Below, piece after piece: positions 25,956 to 35,795 of a stretch of 64,000 bases of DNA. Origin of the DNA: an uncultured Eubacterium sp. (GTDB lineage: Bacteria > Bacillota > Clostridia > Lachnospirales > Lachnospiraceae); NCBI GenBank assembly GCA_910584595.1, contig CAJUBQ010000010.1, positions 1 to 64,000 on the forward strand. The letters run 5' to 3'. The notes under the pieces are model-generated. The model was not told the origin of the DNA and ran no database searches. It saw only the letters and a program-made list of their open reading frames with translations. The translations under genes and the position numbers were made by a program. Position 1 is the stretch's first letter; each line of letters starts with the position of its first letter.

Positions 25956-27008
25956 TCATGATTTTTCCTCATCAGACCATAATACCTGATACAATTCACA
26001 AATTAAAAATGCTGAAACAGGCCCAAGCAATACGCCGGACGCCCCATATACATGTACGCCGATGTAAATACTCATTAATACTGCAATCGGCGGATATCCA
26101 AGCCTTGCGCCTATCAGCCTTGGCTCTAAAAACTGTCGGACAAAGCTGCATACAACATATAAAATTCCATATACCGCTGCCAGTACATACTTTCCATTGA
26201 TAATATCGATAATCATCCAGGGCACAAATATCGTCCCTGTCCCAATAAAAGGCAGCGCATCACACAAACCGATTCCCATACCTGCCAAAAGCGCGTAAGA
26301 ATTACCTGTAATAAACAGTCCTGCAATGCAAATCAGACTGATAATGAGTAAAATAATAAACTGCGCCTTCAAATACGTCCCTCCGGCTGCTTTCGCATTC
26401 TGTTTGATCTGTATCGCTAACTTTCCGGCTTCAGATTTTCGGACTGCATTTGCGATAACCGGATAATCCGTCAGGATCAGCATACCCGAGATTACCGAAA
26501 CAAGCGCAACACCCATAACAGAAAAAACTACCTTCGCATAGAGCATAGAGTTCTTTAACAAATACGGAAGCGTAGAAGTTTGAAATCCTGACTTTACTTT
26601 GTTCTGCATACGTACAAACAACTGCTCCGCTTCACCGAGCGAAACACCTAAACTGCGTTCGATCCTGGCACAACAGTCACACCAGATATCACGGACTCCT
26701 CCTTCAATTGATTCCGCATTTTTTATAAGCGCCGCCAGCTGCATACATGCCGTACGTCCAACAAAAAAACAAATCATTCCAACAACTGCGAGTACGACAA
26801 GCACAATAAGCATAGAAATCAAACTCCGTCCCTTTCCCGTTTTCTCTACTGCCTTTTGCACAATTGGGTGCAGCATCATTGCCAGTAACGCGCCGAACAA
26901 AAAAGGAATTACAATTGGCAGAACAAATCTCATCATCAGATAAACTGCCAGCGTAACCCCTGCTAATAAAATTGTCTTTTTTACGTTTTCTCTCTCATAC
27001 CATCTCAT
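25956..27008 (-). CDS. AI-2E family transporter
   Basis: 350 aa with seven to eight membrane helices. Marks of the family are VLPIVIPFLFGALLAMMLHP near residue 30, the long middle amphipathic region, and GLCDALPFIGTGTIFVPWMI and LEPRLIGARLGYPPIAVLMSIYIG near the C-terminus. Members include TqsA, the sporulation protein YtvI and Na+/H+ antiporter-like proteins; the substrate cannot be told from sequence. It overlaps the pseudouridine synthase stop by 4 bases, so the two are co-transcribed. Confidence 0.82.
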   Translation of the reverse strand: MRWYERENVKKTILLAGVTLAVYLMMRFVLPIVIPFLFGALLAMMLHPIVQKAVEKTGKGRSLISMLIVLVVLAVVGMICFFVGRTACMQLAALIKNAESIEGGVRDIWCDCCARIERSLGVSLGEAEQLFVRMQNKVKSGFQTSTLPYLLKNSMLYAKVVFSVMGVALVSVISGMLILTDYPVIANAVRKSEAGKLAIQIKQNAKAAGGTYLKAQFIILLIISLICIAGLFITGNSYALLAGMGIGLCDALPFIGTGTIFVPWMIIDIINGKYVLAAVYGILYVVCSFVRQFLEPRLIGARLGYPPIAVLMSIYIGVHVYGASGVLLGPVSAFLICELYQVLWSDEEKS

Positions 27009-27700
27009 ACAGAAAGTATGTGTGAATGGCCGATTATTATACTTCCAAACTTTTCAAATACAGGCTGAGACGGAGCGATTGAAAATTTCATCTTTTTTTG
27101 GTTCGCAGGATGTACAAATTCCAGTTCACAGGCACATAATCCCAACCCTGACTTTGTGTCTCCTTTTCCATATTTCTTATCCCCAGCCAATGGGGCGCCA
27201 AAATGTGCCATTTGCACCCGTATTTGATGATGTCTGCCTGTTAATAGCTGTATTCTTACCAAATTTTGCACCGGATCACATTCTTCATCCGTCTTAAGCG
27301 CCTGGTACATCAATTCTGCCTTTTTTGCCTGCGGATCTCCTTTTTTTACGACGATTGTATGATTTTTTCGTCCGTCTTTTTTTAAATAATCCTCCAGCTT
27401 TCCTTCCCGCACCGGCATCACTCCTTCTGTTACTGCCAGATAAACTTTGGAAAAGCTCCCCTGCTGCAGCTGTCTGCTTAGTGCTGCCGTACTGCGCGTA
27501 TGCTTCCCAAATACAACGATGCCTTCCACCGGCTGGTCCAGGCGATGAACGAGTCCGATATACGGCTCCTCACCTTTGTCATGCCGATAATTGCATAACA
27601 GACTGACCATATCCTGCTGCCCGCTGTTTTTCGTCTGTGAAGCAATCCCTGCCGGTTTCACGCACACAACAACATCTGTGTCTTCATATAATATATTCAC
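27005..27700 (-). CDS. RluA-family pseudouridine synthase
   Basis: 231 aa, short for RluA and without an S4 domain. Catalytic Asp in YIGLVHRLDQPVEGIVVFGK near residue 53, then SRQLQQGSFSKVYLAV and the C-terminal LLTGRHHQIRVQMAHFGAPLAGDKKYG. It isomerises uridine in rRNA or tRNA; the target site is unknown. Its start lies 34 bases after the response regulator's stop. Confidence 0.9.
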   Translation of the reverse strand: MNILYEDTDVVVCVKPAGIASQTKNSGQQDMVSLLCNYRHDKGEEPYIGLVHRLDQPVEGIVVFGKHTRSTAALSRQLQQGSFSKVYLAVTEGVMPVREGKLEDYLKKDGRKNHTIVVKKGDPQAKKAELMYQALKTDEECDPVQNLVRIQLLTGRHHQIRVQMAHFGAPLAGDKKYGKGDTKSGLGLCACELEFVHPANQKKMKFSIAPSQPVFEKFGSIIIGHSHILSV

Positions 27701-27734
27701 GCTGTTTTTCCTCTTTTACATTAACCGGCCATCG

Positions 27735-28424
27735 TTATAACTTAAATCGATATCCGACGCCCCAGATTGTTTCGATATACTGCGGTTTGGCTGTATTAAT
27801 CTCGATTTTTTCCCGAATCTTTTTAATATGCACCGTTACCGTCGCAATATCTCCTACTGACTCCATATCCCAGATTTCTTTAAACAACTCGTCTTTCGTA
27901 AACACCCGGTTCGGATTTTGCGCCAGAAATACAAGCAGATCAAACTCCTTCGTTGTAAACTGCTTTTCTTCTTCATTAATCCAAACACGTCTGGCTGTCT
28001 TATCAATTCGTATTCCCCGTATTTCCACAACATCATTCTGAGGAACTCCGCTTCCAATCAGTCTTTCGTATCTGGCCAGATGCGCCTTTACCCTCGCTAC
28101 AAGTTCGCTTGGTGAAAAAGGCTTTGTCACATAGTCGTCTGCTCCCATGCCAAGCCCACGTATTTTATCAATATCATCTTTTTTTGCGGATACCATCAAT
28201 ATCGGCAGGTTTTTATGTTCCCTGATCTGTCTGCATACTTCAAATCCATCCATTCCCGGAAGCATCAGATCCAGTATTACCATATTATAATCTTCTTCCA
28301 GTACTTTTTTCAGTCCCACTTCCCCGTTTGTCTCGATTTCCACCTGAAATCCGCTCAATTCCAGATAATCTTTTTCCAATTCTGCAATCGTCATCTCATC
28401 TTCAATAATCAATATCCTACTCAT
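27735..28424 (-). CDS. OmpR-family response regulator
   Basis: 229 aa. Receiver: ILIIEDEMTIAELEKDYLEL, phospho-Asp in MVILDLMLPGMDGFEVC, DDYVTKPFSPSELVARV. Winged helix ends with VTVHIKKIREKI...IETIWGVGYRFKL. It overlaps the kinase gene downstream of it in sequence order by 8 bases (kinase stop at 28417 lies inside its start region), showing tight coupling. Confidence 0.94.
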   Translation of the reverse strand: MSRILIIEDEMTIAELEKDYLELSGFQVEIETNGEVGLKKVLEEDYNMVILDLMLPGMDGFEVCRQIREHKNLPILMVSAKKDDIDKIRGLGMGADDYVTKPFSPSELVARVKAHLARYERLIGSGVPQNDVVEIRGIRIDKTARRVWINEEEKQFTTKEFDLLVFLAQNPNRVFTKDELFKEIWDMESVGDIATVTVHIKKIREKIEINTAKPQYIETIWGVGYRFKL

Positions 28425-29550
28425 TTGGAACCTCCTGATATTTTCGAATTACAAAATACATGACTGTACCTGTAGACTCCTTGCTCGTCGCCCATATTTT
28501 ACCGCCGTGATCTTCAATAATCTTCTTTACAATCGACAGCCCAATACCGCTCCCACCGGTTGCAGAATTTCTGGATGCATCCGTCCGATAAAACCTGTCA
28601 AAAATAAACGGCAAATCTTTCTGTCCTATGCCTTTGCCATTATCCTCGATTTCAATCTGAATAAAATCCCCCACATCTTTGATACGGATATGGATCAGTC
28701 CATGTTCCTTATCCATATATTTCACAGAATTGCCAATAATATTGTCTATCACTCGTTTCAGCTGTTCCGGATCCGCAATAATCTCTACCTCATCCCCTGC
28801 ATAATTAAAATAAGACAATCCTATATGCTCTGCTTCCAGTTCCAGCCCAATCTCCTCGATACAATCGCTAAAATACGCTCCTACATTGATCCGTTTGAAA
28901 TTATAAGGAATCCGGTTTGTATCAATCTTGGCATATAAGGTCAGCTCATTAATTAAGCGGTCCATATCAATTGCTTTGTTATAAATCGTACGCATATATT
29001 TATCTACTTTTTCCGGCGTATCCGCCACACCGTCCAAAATACCTTCCACATAACCTTTGATCGCTGTAATCGGCGTACGCAAATCATGTGAAATATTACT
29101 GATTAAAATCCGGTTCTGCTTTTCTGCTTCTAATTTTTCTTCTGCGGATTCTTTTAGCCGCTGTCTCATATCTTCAAAATTTTGGCACAGCCTGCCCATT
29201 TCATCTTTACTGTCTGCTTCAATCGTAAAGTCCAGGTTCCCTTCCTTAATATTTTTGGCTGCTTCTTCTAACTTACAAATCGGCGTAACGATGCTGCGGT
29301 AAATCCATGCCGTAATAGATAAGCCTGTAGCTGCAAGGATCAGCAAGATACAGACCGCCATATCTTCCACAAGCGCTTCGATCTGCGACATATCAATTTT
29401 ATAGGCAAGCGATCCGATGTCAATTCCCGTCTGCTGCGCCACCGTATTCATTTGAATCAGCCTGATGATAAAAAAAGCAAACAACGCCAGCAAAATCGGC
29501 ATAAACACAATCACAAAAAACGTAATCACCAGTTTTGTACTCAATTTCAT
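28417..29550 (-). CDS. Sensor histidine kinase
   Basis: About 377 aa from the ATG at 29550, preceded by TAGGAGT; the frame allows an ATG at 29583 without a site. Two membrane helices (near residues 8-28 and 60-80) flank a very short external loop, followed by HAMP, HisKA (ISHDLRTPITAIKGYVEGI) and HATPase (DNIIGNSVKYM, DNGKGIGQKDLPFIFDRFYR, GIGLSIVKKI). It is first gene of the pair with 27735-28424; the stimulus is unknown. Confidence 0.92.
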   Translation of the reverse strand: MKLSTKLVITFFVIVFMPILLALFAFFIIRLIQMNTVAQQTGIDIGSLAYKIDMSQIEALVEDMAVCILLILAATGLSITAWIYRSIVTPICKLEEAAKNIKEGNLDFTIEADSKDEMGRLCQNFEDMRQRLKESAEEKLEAEKQNRILISNISHDLRTPITAIKGYVEGILDGVADTPEKVDKYMRTIYNKAIDMDRLINELTLYAKIDTNRIPYNFKRINVGAYFSDCIEEIGLELEAEHIGLSYFNYAGDEVEIIADPEQLKRVIDNIIGNSVKYMDKEHGLIHIRIKDVGDFIQIEIEDNGKGIGQKDLPFIFDRFYRTDASRNSATGGSGIGLSIVKKIIEDHGGKIWATSKESTGTVMYFVIRKYQEVPNE

Positions 29551-29566
29551 ATACAGACTCCTATTC

Positions 29567-29608
29567 AGGAACTGTAAATCCATCCTATGGCGGATTTCCT
29601 TACAGTTG
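29567..29608. repeat. Short palindrome with AGGAACTGTAA arm
   Basis: AACTGTAA pairs with TTACAGTT around GGATTT sequences. It shares its AGGAACTGTAA end with the palindrome at 3075-3131. Confidence 0.45.
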
Positions 29609-29630
29609 CTAACAACATTCGTAACAAAAA

Positions 29631-29667
29631 AATAACTGTTGCGGCTTTATACACTGCAACAGTTATT
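29631..29667 (-). terminator. Terminator of metK
   Basis: AATAACTGTTGC (29631-29642) pairs perfectly with 29656-29667; followed on the minus strand by seven T. Confidence 0.88.
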
Positions 29668-29750
29668 ATAACATGTGGCTCATTATTTCTTATAAAAATT
29701 CAAAAAAAAGATTCTAAATTTTTTCTAAATTTATATTACGTTTGAAATGA

Positions 29751-30941
29751 TTATGCCAAATACTTCTTTAATGCATCCACTTTATTCAATGCTTCCCACG
29801 GCAAATCCAGATCATTTCTGCCAAAATGTCCATAAGCCGCCGTCTGCTTGTAGATCGGCCTTCTTAAGTCGAGCATCTTAATAATGCCAGCCGGACGAAG
29901 ATCAAAATTCTCACGTACAATTTCTACAAGCTGATCGTCTGAGATTTTACCTGTGCCAAAAGTGTCAACCATTACGGATGTCGGCTGTGCCACACCAATT
30001 GCATAAGACAGCTGGATCTCGCATTTATCAGCCAATCCTGCAGCTACTATATTCTTTGCTACATAACGTGCCGCATAAGCCGCTGAACGATCTACTTTTG
30101 TACAGTCCTTGCCGGAAAACGCTCCGCCGCCATGGCGTGCGTATCCGCCATATGTATCTACAATGATTTTTCTTCCGGTCAGCCCTGCATCCCCCTGTGG
30201 TCCGCCGATGACAAATCTTCCGGTAGGATTAATAAAAAACTTCGTATCTGCGTCAATCATTTCTTTTGGAATAACAGGATCGAATACGTATTTCATAATA
30301 TCTGTATGGATCTGATCCTGCGTAACCTCTGCATCATGCTGTGTAGATAAGACAACTGCTTCCAGTCTCTTAGGTTTGCCTGCCTCATCATACTCTACCG
30401 ACACCTGTGTCTTTCCATCCGGGCGCAAATATGCAAGCGTACCGTCTTTACGAACTTTTGTCAGCTGCAATGCCAGTTTATGTGCCAGTGAAATCGGATA
30501 TGGCATATAACTTTTTGTCTCGTTCGTCGCATAGCCGAACATCATTCCCTGATCGCCTGCGCCAATTGCATCCAGCTCTTCGTCGGTCATTTTATTCTCT
30601 TTTGCTTCCAGCGCTTTATCCACACCCATCGCAATATCTGCCGACTGCTGATCCAGCGCTGAAAAAACAGCACATGTATTGCAGTCAAATCCCATCTTCG
30701 CATCATTATAACCGATCTCATTTACAGTCTTTCTTACGATAGACGGTATGTCAAGCTGCGCTTTTGTTGTAATTTCTCCTGTCACAAGCACAAATCCGGT
30801 ACAACATGCAGTCTCGCAGGCTACCCGGCTCATTGGATCCTGCTCCATGCAGGCATCCAGCACTGCATCCGATACAGCGTCACACAATTTATCCGGATGC
30901 CCTTCAGTTACTGATTCTGACGTAAATAATAACTTTTCCAT
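29751..30941 (-). CDS. metK: S-adenosylmethionine synthetase
   Basis: 396 aa, full length. It makes SAM from methionine and ATP. Signatures: FTSESVTEGHPDKLCDAVSD at the N-terminus, GAGDQGMMFGYA near residue 127, GGPQGDAGLTGRKIIVDTYGG near 238, GGGAFSGKDCTKVDRSAAY, and GHFGRND near the C-terminus. It is controlled by the S-box riboswitch in its leader and ends at a strong terminator. SAM supply is also relevant to the radical SAM enzymes at 53-59 kb, though no link is shown. Confidence 0.97.
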   Translation of the reverse strand: MEKLLFTSESVTEGHPDKLCDAVSDAVLDACMEQDPMSRVACETACCTGFVLVTGEITTKAQLDIPSIVRKTVNEIGYNDAKMGFDCNTCAVFSALDQQSADIAMGVDKALEAKENKMTDEELDAIGAGDQGMMFGYATNETKSYMPYPISLAHKLALQLTKVRKDGTLAYLRPDGKTQVSVEYDEAGKPKRLEAVVLSTQHDAEVTQDQIHTDIMKYVFDPVIPKEMIDADTKFFINPTGRFVIGGPQGDAGLTGRKIIVDTYGGYARHGGGAFSGKDCTKVDRSAAYAARYVAKNIVAAGLADKCEIQLSYAIGVAQPTSVMVDTFGTGKISDDQLVEIVRENFDLRPAGIIKMLDLRRPIYKQTAAYGHFGRNDLDLPWEALNKVDALKKYLA

Positions 30942-30995
30942 ACTTTTTCCTTTCGTTGTTTCATTCTGTAATATTTGATTTACCTATATCGTTAC

Positions 30996-31027
30996 AAAAA
31001 AAACAGGTTCGCTTCTAAGCGGACCTG
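30996..31027 (-). terminator. Riboswitch-controlled terminator before metK
   Basis: 31017-31026 and 31005-31014 form a 10-bp stem with one G-U pair, followed on the minus strand by eight T. It is the expression platform of the SAM riboswitch. Confidence 0.88.
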
Positions 31028-31050
31028 ATACTAGGTTAAATCATCAAATC

Positions 31051-31154
31051 CTCTTATTGTTCGATTACTCGCTCAGGTTGGCACCTTCCACTTATTTGCA
31101 GGGGGTTGCCGTGACTTCACAGATCCTTTGTATCTCCATCACTCTGAATAAGAG
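31051..31154 (-). ncRNA. SAM-I (S-box) riboswitch
   Basis: Read on the minus strand: CTCTTATTCAGAG at the 5' end pairs with CAATAAGAG at the 3' end (P1). The conserved core includes GATGGAG, CACGGCAACC, GAAGGTGCCAACCTGAGCGAG. A terminator follows and metK is the next gene. High SAM should stop transcription. Confidence 0.93.
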
Positions 31155-31199
31155 AAAAATCGTATGCAATTTTCGAATTTTCAAATCTAACTCACATAG

Positions 31200-31228
31200 A
31201 CAATACAACAAATCAGCAGAAAAGTCAA
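31200..31228 (-). promoter_or_regulatory. Promoter of the metK transcript
   Basis: TTGACT (31223-31228) and TATTGT (31200-31205) on the minus strand with a 17-base spacer. Confidence 0.75.
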
Positions 31229-31237
31229 TGCTAAATA

Positions 31238-31266
31238 TTGACATTTTCTGCTTTTAATCAGATAAT
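31238..31266 (+). promoter_or_regulatory. Promoter of the HD-GYP gene
   Basis: TTGACA (31238-31243) and GATAAT (31261-31266), spacer 17, divergent from the metK promoter. Confidence 0.65.
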
Positions 31267-31331
31267 AGAACTGTTAACCGCATAAAACTTAAATAGAAGA
31301 AGGAACCATAATAGTTCTGGGGAGGAAGTAC

Positions 31332-32291
31332 ATGAACGAAACAACATCTGCAAACCTTACGCCAGGAACGGCATCTTTTCCCGAATCCGAAAAAAAGAAT
31401 CACGTTCCGGTTCAAAACCGCATTTATTCGCAGGCCATCAAACAAAGTCCTGAATTTATGAATTTTCAGGTGGATTTTGCTGTCTGTTTAAATGAGCTGA
31501 AAGATTATTTTAATGCTATTATTATGGGAAATTTTAAAGCTCCTGACGCACTTTTAGAAAAAACAGCCGCCATGATCCGGCCGGGGCAGACTACGATTGA
31601 CTTTTTTGATATGCTGCACAATCTGCGCTCCGTCGACGACAGTATTTACGCACATTGTCTGAATGTAGCGCTGATCGGGCGTACGATCGGAAAATGGCTG
31701 AAAATTCCTGCGGAAGATTTAGAAACACTCACTCTTTCCGGATTACTGCATGATATTGGCAAAGCGCTGATTCCTGACGACCTGCTCAACAAACAAGGCA
31801 GGCTCACAGACGAAGAATATGATTTGCTGTGCCAGCATTCCCAGCTCGGTTATGACCTTTTAAGACCGCTGCCGCTTAATTCCCATGTAAAGAAAGCTGC
31901 CTTGATGCACCACGAACGCTGTGATGGTTCCGGTTATCCCGGCAAATCTACTACTGACGCAATCGATGACTTCGCAAATATCATCGCCATTGCAGATGTT
32001 TATGATGCTATGACCGCAGCTCGTACCTATCGTGCACCGCTTTGTCCGTTTCAGGTCATTGCTGAATTTGAAAAAGATGGTCTCCAAAAATATAAGCCAA
32101 AATTTATTCTTACATTTTTGGAACATATTGCATCTACATATCAAAACAATCATGTACTCCTTAGCGACGGACATGCTGCAAACATTGTATTGCTGAACAA
32201 AAATCATCTGTCAAAACCGCTTGTTCAGCTGGATAATGGTGAATGTATTGACTTGTCCAGATCAGAGCTATATATCAATTCGCTGATATAA
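31332..32291 (+). CDS. HD-GYP domain protein, probable cyclic-di-GMP phosphodiesterase
   Basis: 319 aa. The N-terminal about 75 residues are not recognised. The HD-GYP domain spans about 85-265: SVDDSIYAHCLNVALIGRTIG, LSGLLHDIGKALIPDDLLNKQG, HSQLGYDLLRPL, and HHERCDGSGYPGKST, with the metal-binding HD and the GYP loop present. The tail (LLNKNHLSKPLVQLDNGECI) is typical of clostridial members. Likely hydrolyses cyclic-di-GMP. GGGGAGG site; single gene with promoter and terminator. Confidence 0.9.
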   Translation: MNETTSANLTPGTASFPESEKKNHVPVQNRIYSQAIKQSPEFMNFQVDFAVCLNELKDYFNAIIMGNFKAPDALLEKTAAMIRPGQTTIDFFDMLHNLRSVDDSIYAHCLNVALIGRTIGKWLKIPAEDLETLTLSGLLHDIGKALIPDDLLNKQGRLTDEEYDLLCQHSQLGYDLLRPLPLNSHVKKAALMHHERCDGSGYPGKSTTDAIDDFANIIAIADVYDAMTAARTYRAPLCPFQVIAEFEKDGLQKYKPKFILTFLEHIASTYQNNHVLLSDGHAANIVLLNKNHLSKPLVQLDNGECIDLSRSELYINSLI

Positions 32292-32315
32292 TTAATTTAT
32301 ATGAAACAAACAAAA

Positions 32316-32353
32316 ATACCGCATAATTGCCATAATCATCAATTATGCGGTAT
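32316..32353. terminator. Bidirectional terminator, 14-bp stem
   Basis: ATACCGCATAATTG (32316-32329) pairs perfectly with 32340-32353, between converging genes. Confidence 0.88.
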
Positions 32354-32406
32354 CATTATATCTGTGCACTGCATTCTGTCTGAAAATAAATAAAATACAA
32401 CCTTAA

Positions 32407-33702
32407 TTAACCAACTTTCAATGTAAATTTCTGTATATCTTTTTCTGAACTGACTTTTTCTATGCGGGCGCCCAGTTCCCCTAGTTTATATTCAAACTGT
32501 TCATAGCCTCGTTCGATATAATGAATGTTATCTACGACCGTAATTCCTTCCGCCGCCAATCCTGCGATTACAAGAGCTGCACCCGCACGAAGATCAGGCG
32601 CACTGACTCTGGCTCCCATATAGCCGGATACTCCATTAATAATTGCAATATTGCTCTCTACCTTAATATTTGCACCCATCCGCGTAAGTTCATCTACATA
32701 ACGAAACCGATTCTCAAAAATACTCTCTGTTACCGTACTGGTGCCTTGTGCAATTCCAAGCAATACTGACATCTGCGGCTGCATATCTGTCGGAAAACCC
32801 GGATATGCCAGCGTTGTCACTTGTGTATGATGCATTGGTTTGGAACATACCACTCTGACCGCATCGTCAAACTCTTCTACTTCACAGCCAACCTCCAGCA
32901 ATTTTGCCGAAGTTGCCTCCAGATGTTTTGGAATGACGTTTTTTACTGTGATATCGCCTTTGGTTGCAGCGGCAGCAAACATAAACGTTCCAGCCTCGAT
33001 TTGATCCGGTATAATCGCATATTCTGTTGCATGGAGCCGTTCCACGCCTACAATACGGATCACATCTGTTCCTGCCCCGCGAATATTCGCTCCCATGCTG
33101 TTTAAGAAATTTGCTACATCCACAACATGCGGTTCTTTTGCTGCGTTTTCTATGATCGTTTTACCGTTCGCCATAGAAGCAGCCATCATAATGTTAATCG
33201 TAGCTCCTACAGATACTTTGTCGAGATAGATATGAGTCCCTTTCAGATACTCCGTTTGCGCAACAATTAATCCGTGATGTATCGATACATCTGCACCAAG
33301 TGCGCGGAACCCTTTCAGATGCAGATCAATCGGCCTGCTTCCAATGTCGCAGCCACCCGGAAGCGCAACCTCTGCATGGTTGTATTTCCCGAGCAATGCG
33401 CCTAACAGGTAATAAGATGCACGTATTTTTTTAATATATTCATATTCCACACAAAGTTCTCGAATTTGTGAACCGTTGATTTTTACAGTATGTTCATCCA
33501 CACGGTGAATCTTTGCTCCAATCTCCGCCATTGCCTCCAACAGCACATTAATATCACGCACATTCGGCAGATTATCAATCGTAACCGTTTCGTCTGTCAT
33601 AATTGCAGCTGCTAAAATTGCAAGCGCTGCATTTTTTGCTCCTCCGATCTCTACTTCGCCGACCAGCGGAATTCCACCCTTGATTACATAATACTGTTCC
33701 AT
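32407..33702 (-). CDS. murA: UDP-N-acetylglucosamine 1-carboxyvinyltransferase
   Basis: 431 aa from the ATG at 33702, preceded by GAGGTG; an upstream in-frame ATG (33741) has no site. It performs the first committed step of peptidoglycan synthesis. KGGIPLVGEVEIGGAKNAAL at the start; catalytic Cys118 in EVALPGGCDIGSRPID (fosfomycin target, Cys present); GATINIMMAASMANG; AYPGFPTDMQPQ; DLRAGAALVIAGLAAEG near the end. Single gene. Confidence 0.95.
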   Translation of the reverse strand: MEQYYVIKGGIPLVGEVEIGGAKNAALAILAAAIMTDETVTIDNLPNVRDINVLLEAMAEIGAKIHRVDEHTVKINGSQIRELCVEYEYIKKIRASYYLLGALLGKYNHAEVALPGGCDIGSRPIDLHLKGFRALGADVSIHHGLIVAQTEYLKGTHIYLDKVSVGATINIMMAASMANGKTIIENAAKEPHVVDVANFLNSMGANIRGAGTDVIRIVGVERLHATEYAIIPDQIEAGTFMFAAAATKGDITVKNVIPKHLEATSAKLLEVGCEVEEFDDAVRVVCSKPMHHTQVTTLAYPGFPTDMQPQMSVLLGIAQGTSTVTESIFENRFRYVDELTRMGANIKVESNIAIINGVSGYMGARVSAPDLRAGAALVIAGLAAEGITVVDNIHYIERGYEQFEYKLGELGARIEKVSSEKDIQKFTLKVG

Positions 33703-34046
33703 CTCACACCTCAATCTATCTCTAATTAAAGTTACAAACAAAAGCTGATTCCATAATTCGTTCTTATCATATTTCTTTCTTAATCATAATTCTTTTTATA
33801 CGGATAGCATGCCCTCATTAACACGTAATTATAGTAGCTAAATTTCTTTTTTGTCAATACTTCTTAAAAAATATGGCAAATTATATACTTTCGATATCGT
33901 TTTACAAATTGAACTGTTCAATATGTTAAATAAAATAAGTTGTATTTTTGCTGCAGGCAAACTTCCCATAGCCGGATTCTGTTACTGTTTTATTGTTATT
34001 TTATGCCATAAAAGATATATGGTTCCAAAATCTCCAGGAACCATCT
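33703..34046. other. 344-base region between murA and the ABC exporter genes
   Basis: AT-rich. It holds the murA upstream region and, at 34019-34044, the terminator of the exporter genes. No gene seen. Confidence 0.7.
34019..34044 (-). terminator. Terminator of the ABC exporter operon
   Basis: ATGGTTCC pairs with GGAACCAT; T-rich sequence follows on the minus strand. Confidence 0.6.
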
Positions 34047-35795
34047 TTATCTTGCAAACTGGCTCTTATATAGTGTCGCATAAAATCCATTTTTTTGCAA
34101 GAGCTGCTGATGAGAACCTTGCTCGATAATTTTGCCGCCTTTCATAACAAGAATCACATCCGCACTTTCAATCGTAGACAGACGGTGCGCCACAATAAAA
34201 CTTGTCCTTCCCTGCATCATAGATGCAAATGCTTTTTGTATCCGCATTTCTGTACGCGTATCGATCGAAGATGTGGCTTCATCTAAAATAAGCATTGGCG
34301 GCAGACAAAGCATGACTCTTGCAATGCATAACAGCTGTTTCTGTCCTTGTGAGAGGTTTCCGCCGTCTTCTGTAACTTTTGTATGATAGCCATCCGGAAG
34401 CCGCTTAATAAAACTATGCGCATGAGCTGCCTTTGCCGCCTGAATCATCTCTTCTTCTGTCGCATCCGGACGACCCATACAAATATTATCCCTGATCGTA
34501 CCGCTTCGCAGCCACGTCTCTTGCAACACCATACCATAAGAACCGCGTAAACTCTTTCTTGTAATATTTTTGATGTCGGTACCGTCTACTTTTATCCTGC
34601 CGGCATTCGGATCATAAAACCGCATTAACAGATTAATCATCGTTGTTTTCCCGCATCCGGTTGGCCCTACGATCGCAATTCGCTGACTCGGGCGCACGTT
34701 CAAATTAAAATCTTCAATTAACTTTTGATCCGGTTCGTAAGAAAAAGATACATGTTCTAATACCACACTTCCGTCTGCATGTTCTAACACTTTCGCATCT
34801 GCATGATCCGGAACCTGAGGCTCTTCTTCGATAAGAGCAAAGATTCGTGCAGCACAGGCAATTGCATTCTGCAGTTCGGTAATAACGCCTGATATCTCAT
34901 TAAAAGGCTTTGTATACTGATTCGCATAGCTTAAAAAGCAAGACAGCTGTCCAACGCTTAAGCTGCCTGCAATTACTGCCAAAGCTCCGAATGCAGCCAC
35001 ACCTGTATACACCAGACTGTTTACAAAACGCGTCGCCGGATTCGTAATAGATGAAAAAAAGATCGCTCGCAAAGAATACTTCTCCAAATCCGCATTTATG
35101 GAATCGAACTTCTCCAAAACCTCCTTTTCTCTGCCAAACGCCTGAACAACCTTCTGATTGCCAATCATTTCATCAATCAGCGCTGTCTGCGCACCTCTGC
35201 TCTGAGACTGCCTTTGAAACATCTGATACGTACGTTTTGCAATATATCCCGCAACCAAAAGCGATACCGGAGTCACAACCACTACCACTGCCGTTATTGT
35301 AATATTTATAGAAATCATAAAGCAAAGTGTTCCAACAATTGTTAAAACACCCGTAAATAACTGTGTAAAACCCATCAGCAGACCGTCCGCAAACTGATCT
35401 ACATCAGCAATTACCCGGCTTACAATCTCTCCTGACGGATGTGCGTCCAGATATTTTAACGGCAGCTTTTCGATTTTTTGAAAAGCCTCTTCGCGAATAT
35501 CCCGGATAACCTGATAAGTAATCCGATTATTTATCACATTCATAAACCACTGTGCCGCTGCTGTCACCGCAATCAAAATTCCAGCTTTTTTTATGATAGA
35601 CAAAATACCGGCAAAATCCACAAGCCCCTTTCCTAAAATCAGGTCTACGGCATTTCCTGTCAAAATCGGAAAATACAAAGTTGAAAATACCGTAACCGCC
35701 GCAAACAAAAGCGACAGCAGCGCTAAAATCCGATATTGTCTGATATAAGTTAATACTTTTTGAATTGTTTCGGACTGTTTTTTTCTGCCTTGCAT
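34047..35795 (-). CDS. ABC exporter half-transporter, subunit with intact ATPase site
   Basis: 582 aa. Six membrane helices (about 20-310) then an ATPase domain: Walker A GPTGCGKTTMI, signature LSQGQKQLL, Walker B with catalytic Glu ILDEATSSIDTRTE, H-loop VAHRLSTIE. Multidrug-type heterodimer partner of the gene upstream, whose stop overlaps this start by one base (TAATG). Substrate unknown. Confidence 0.9.
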   Translation of the reverse strand: MQGRKKQSETIQKVLTYIRQYRILALLSLLFAAVTVFSTLYFPILTGNAVDLILGKGLVDFAGILSIIKKAGILIAVTAAAQWFMNVINNRITYQVIRDIREEAFQKIEKLPLKYLDAHPSGEIVSRVIADVDQFADGLLMGFTQLFTGVLTIVGTLCFMISINITITAVVVVVTPVSLLVAGYIAKRTYQMFQRQSQSRGAQTALIDEMIGNQKVVQAFGREKEVLEKFDSINADLEKYSLRAIFFSSITNPATRFVNSLVYTGVAAFGALAVIAGSLSVGQLSCFLSYANQYTKPFNEISGVITELQNAIACAARIFALIEEEPQVPDHADAKVLEHADGSVVLEHVSFSYEPDQKLIEDFNLNVRPSQRIAIVGPTGCGKTTMINLLMRFYDPNAGRIKVDGTDIKNITRKSLRGSYGMVLQETWLRSGTIRDNICMGRPDATEEEMIQAAKAAHAHSFIKRLPDGYHTKVTEDGGNLSQGQKQLLCIARVMLCLPPMLILDEATSSIDTRTEMRIQKAFASMMQGRTSFIVAHRLSTIESADVILVMKGGKIIEQGSHQQLLQKNGFYATLYKSQFAR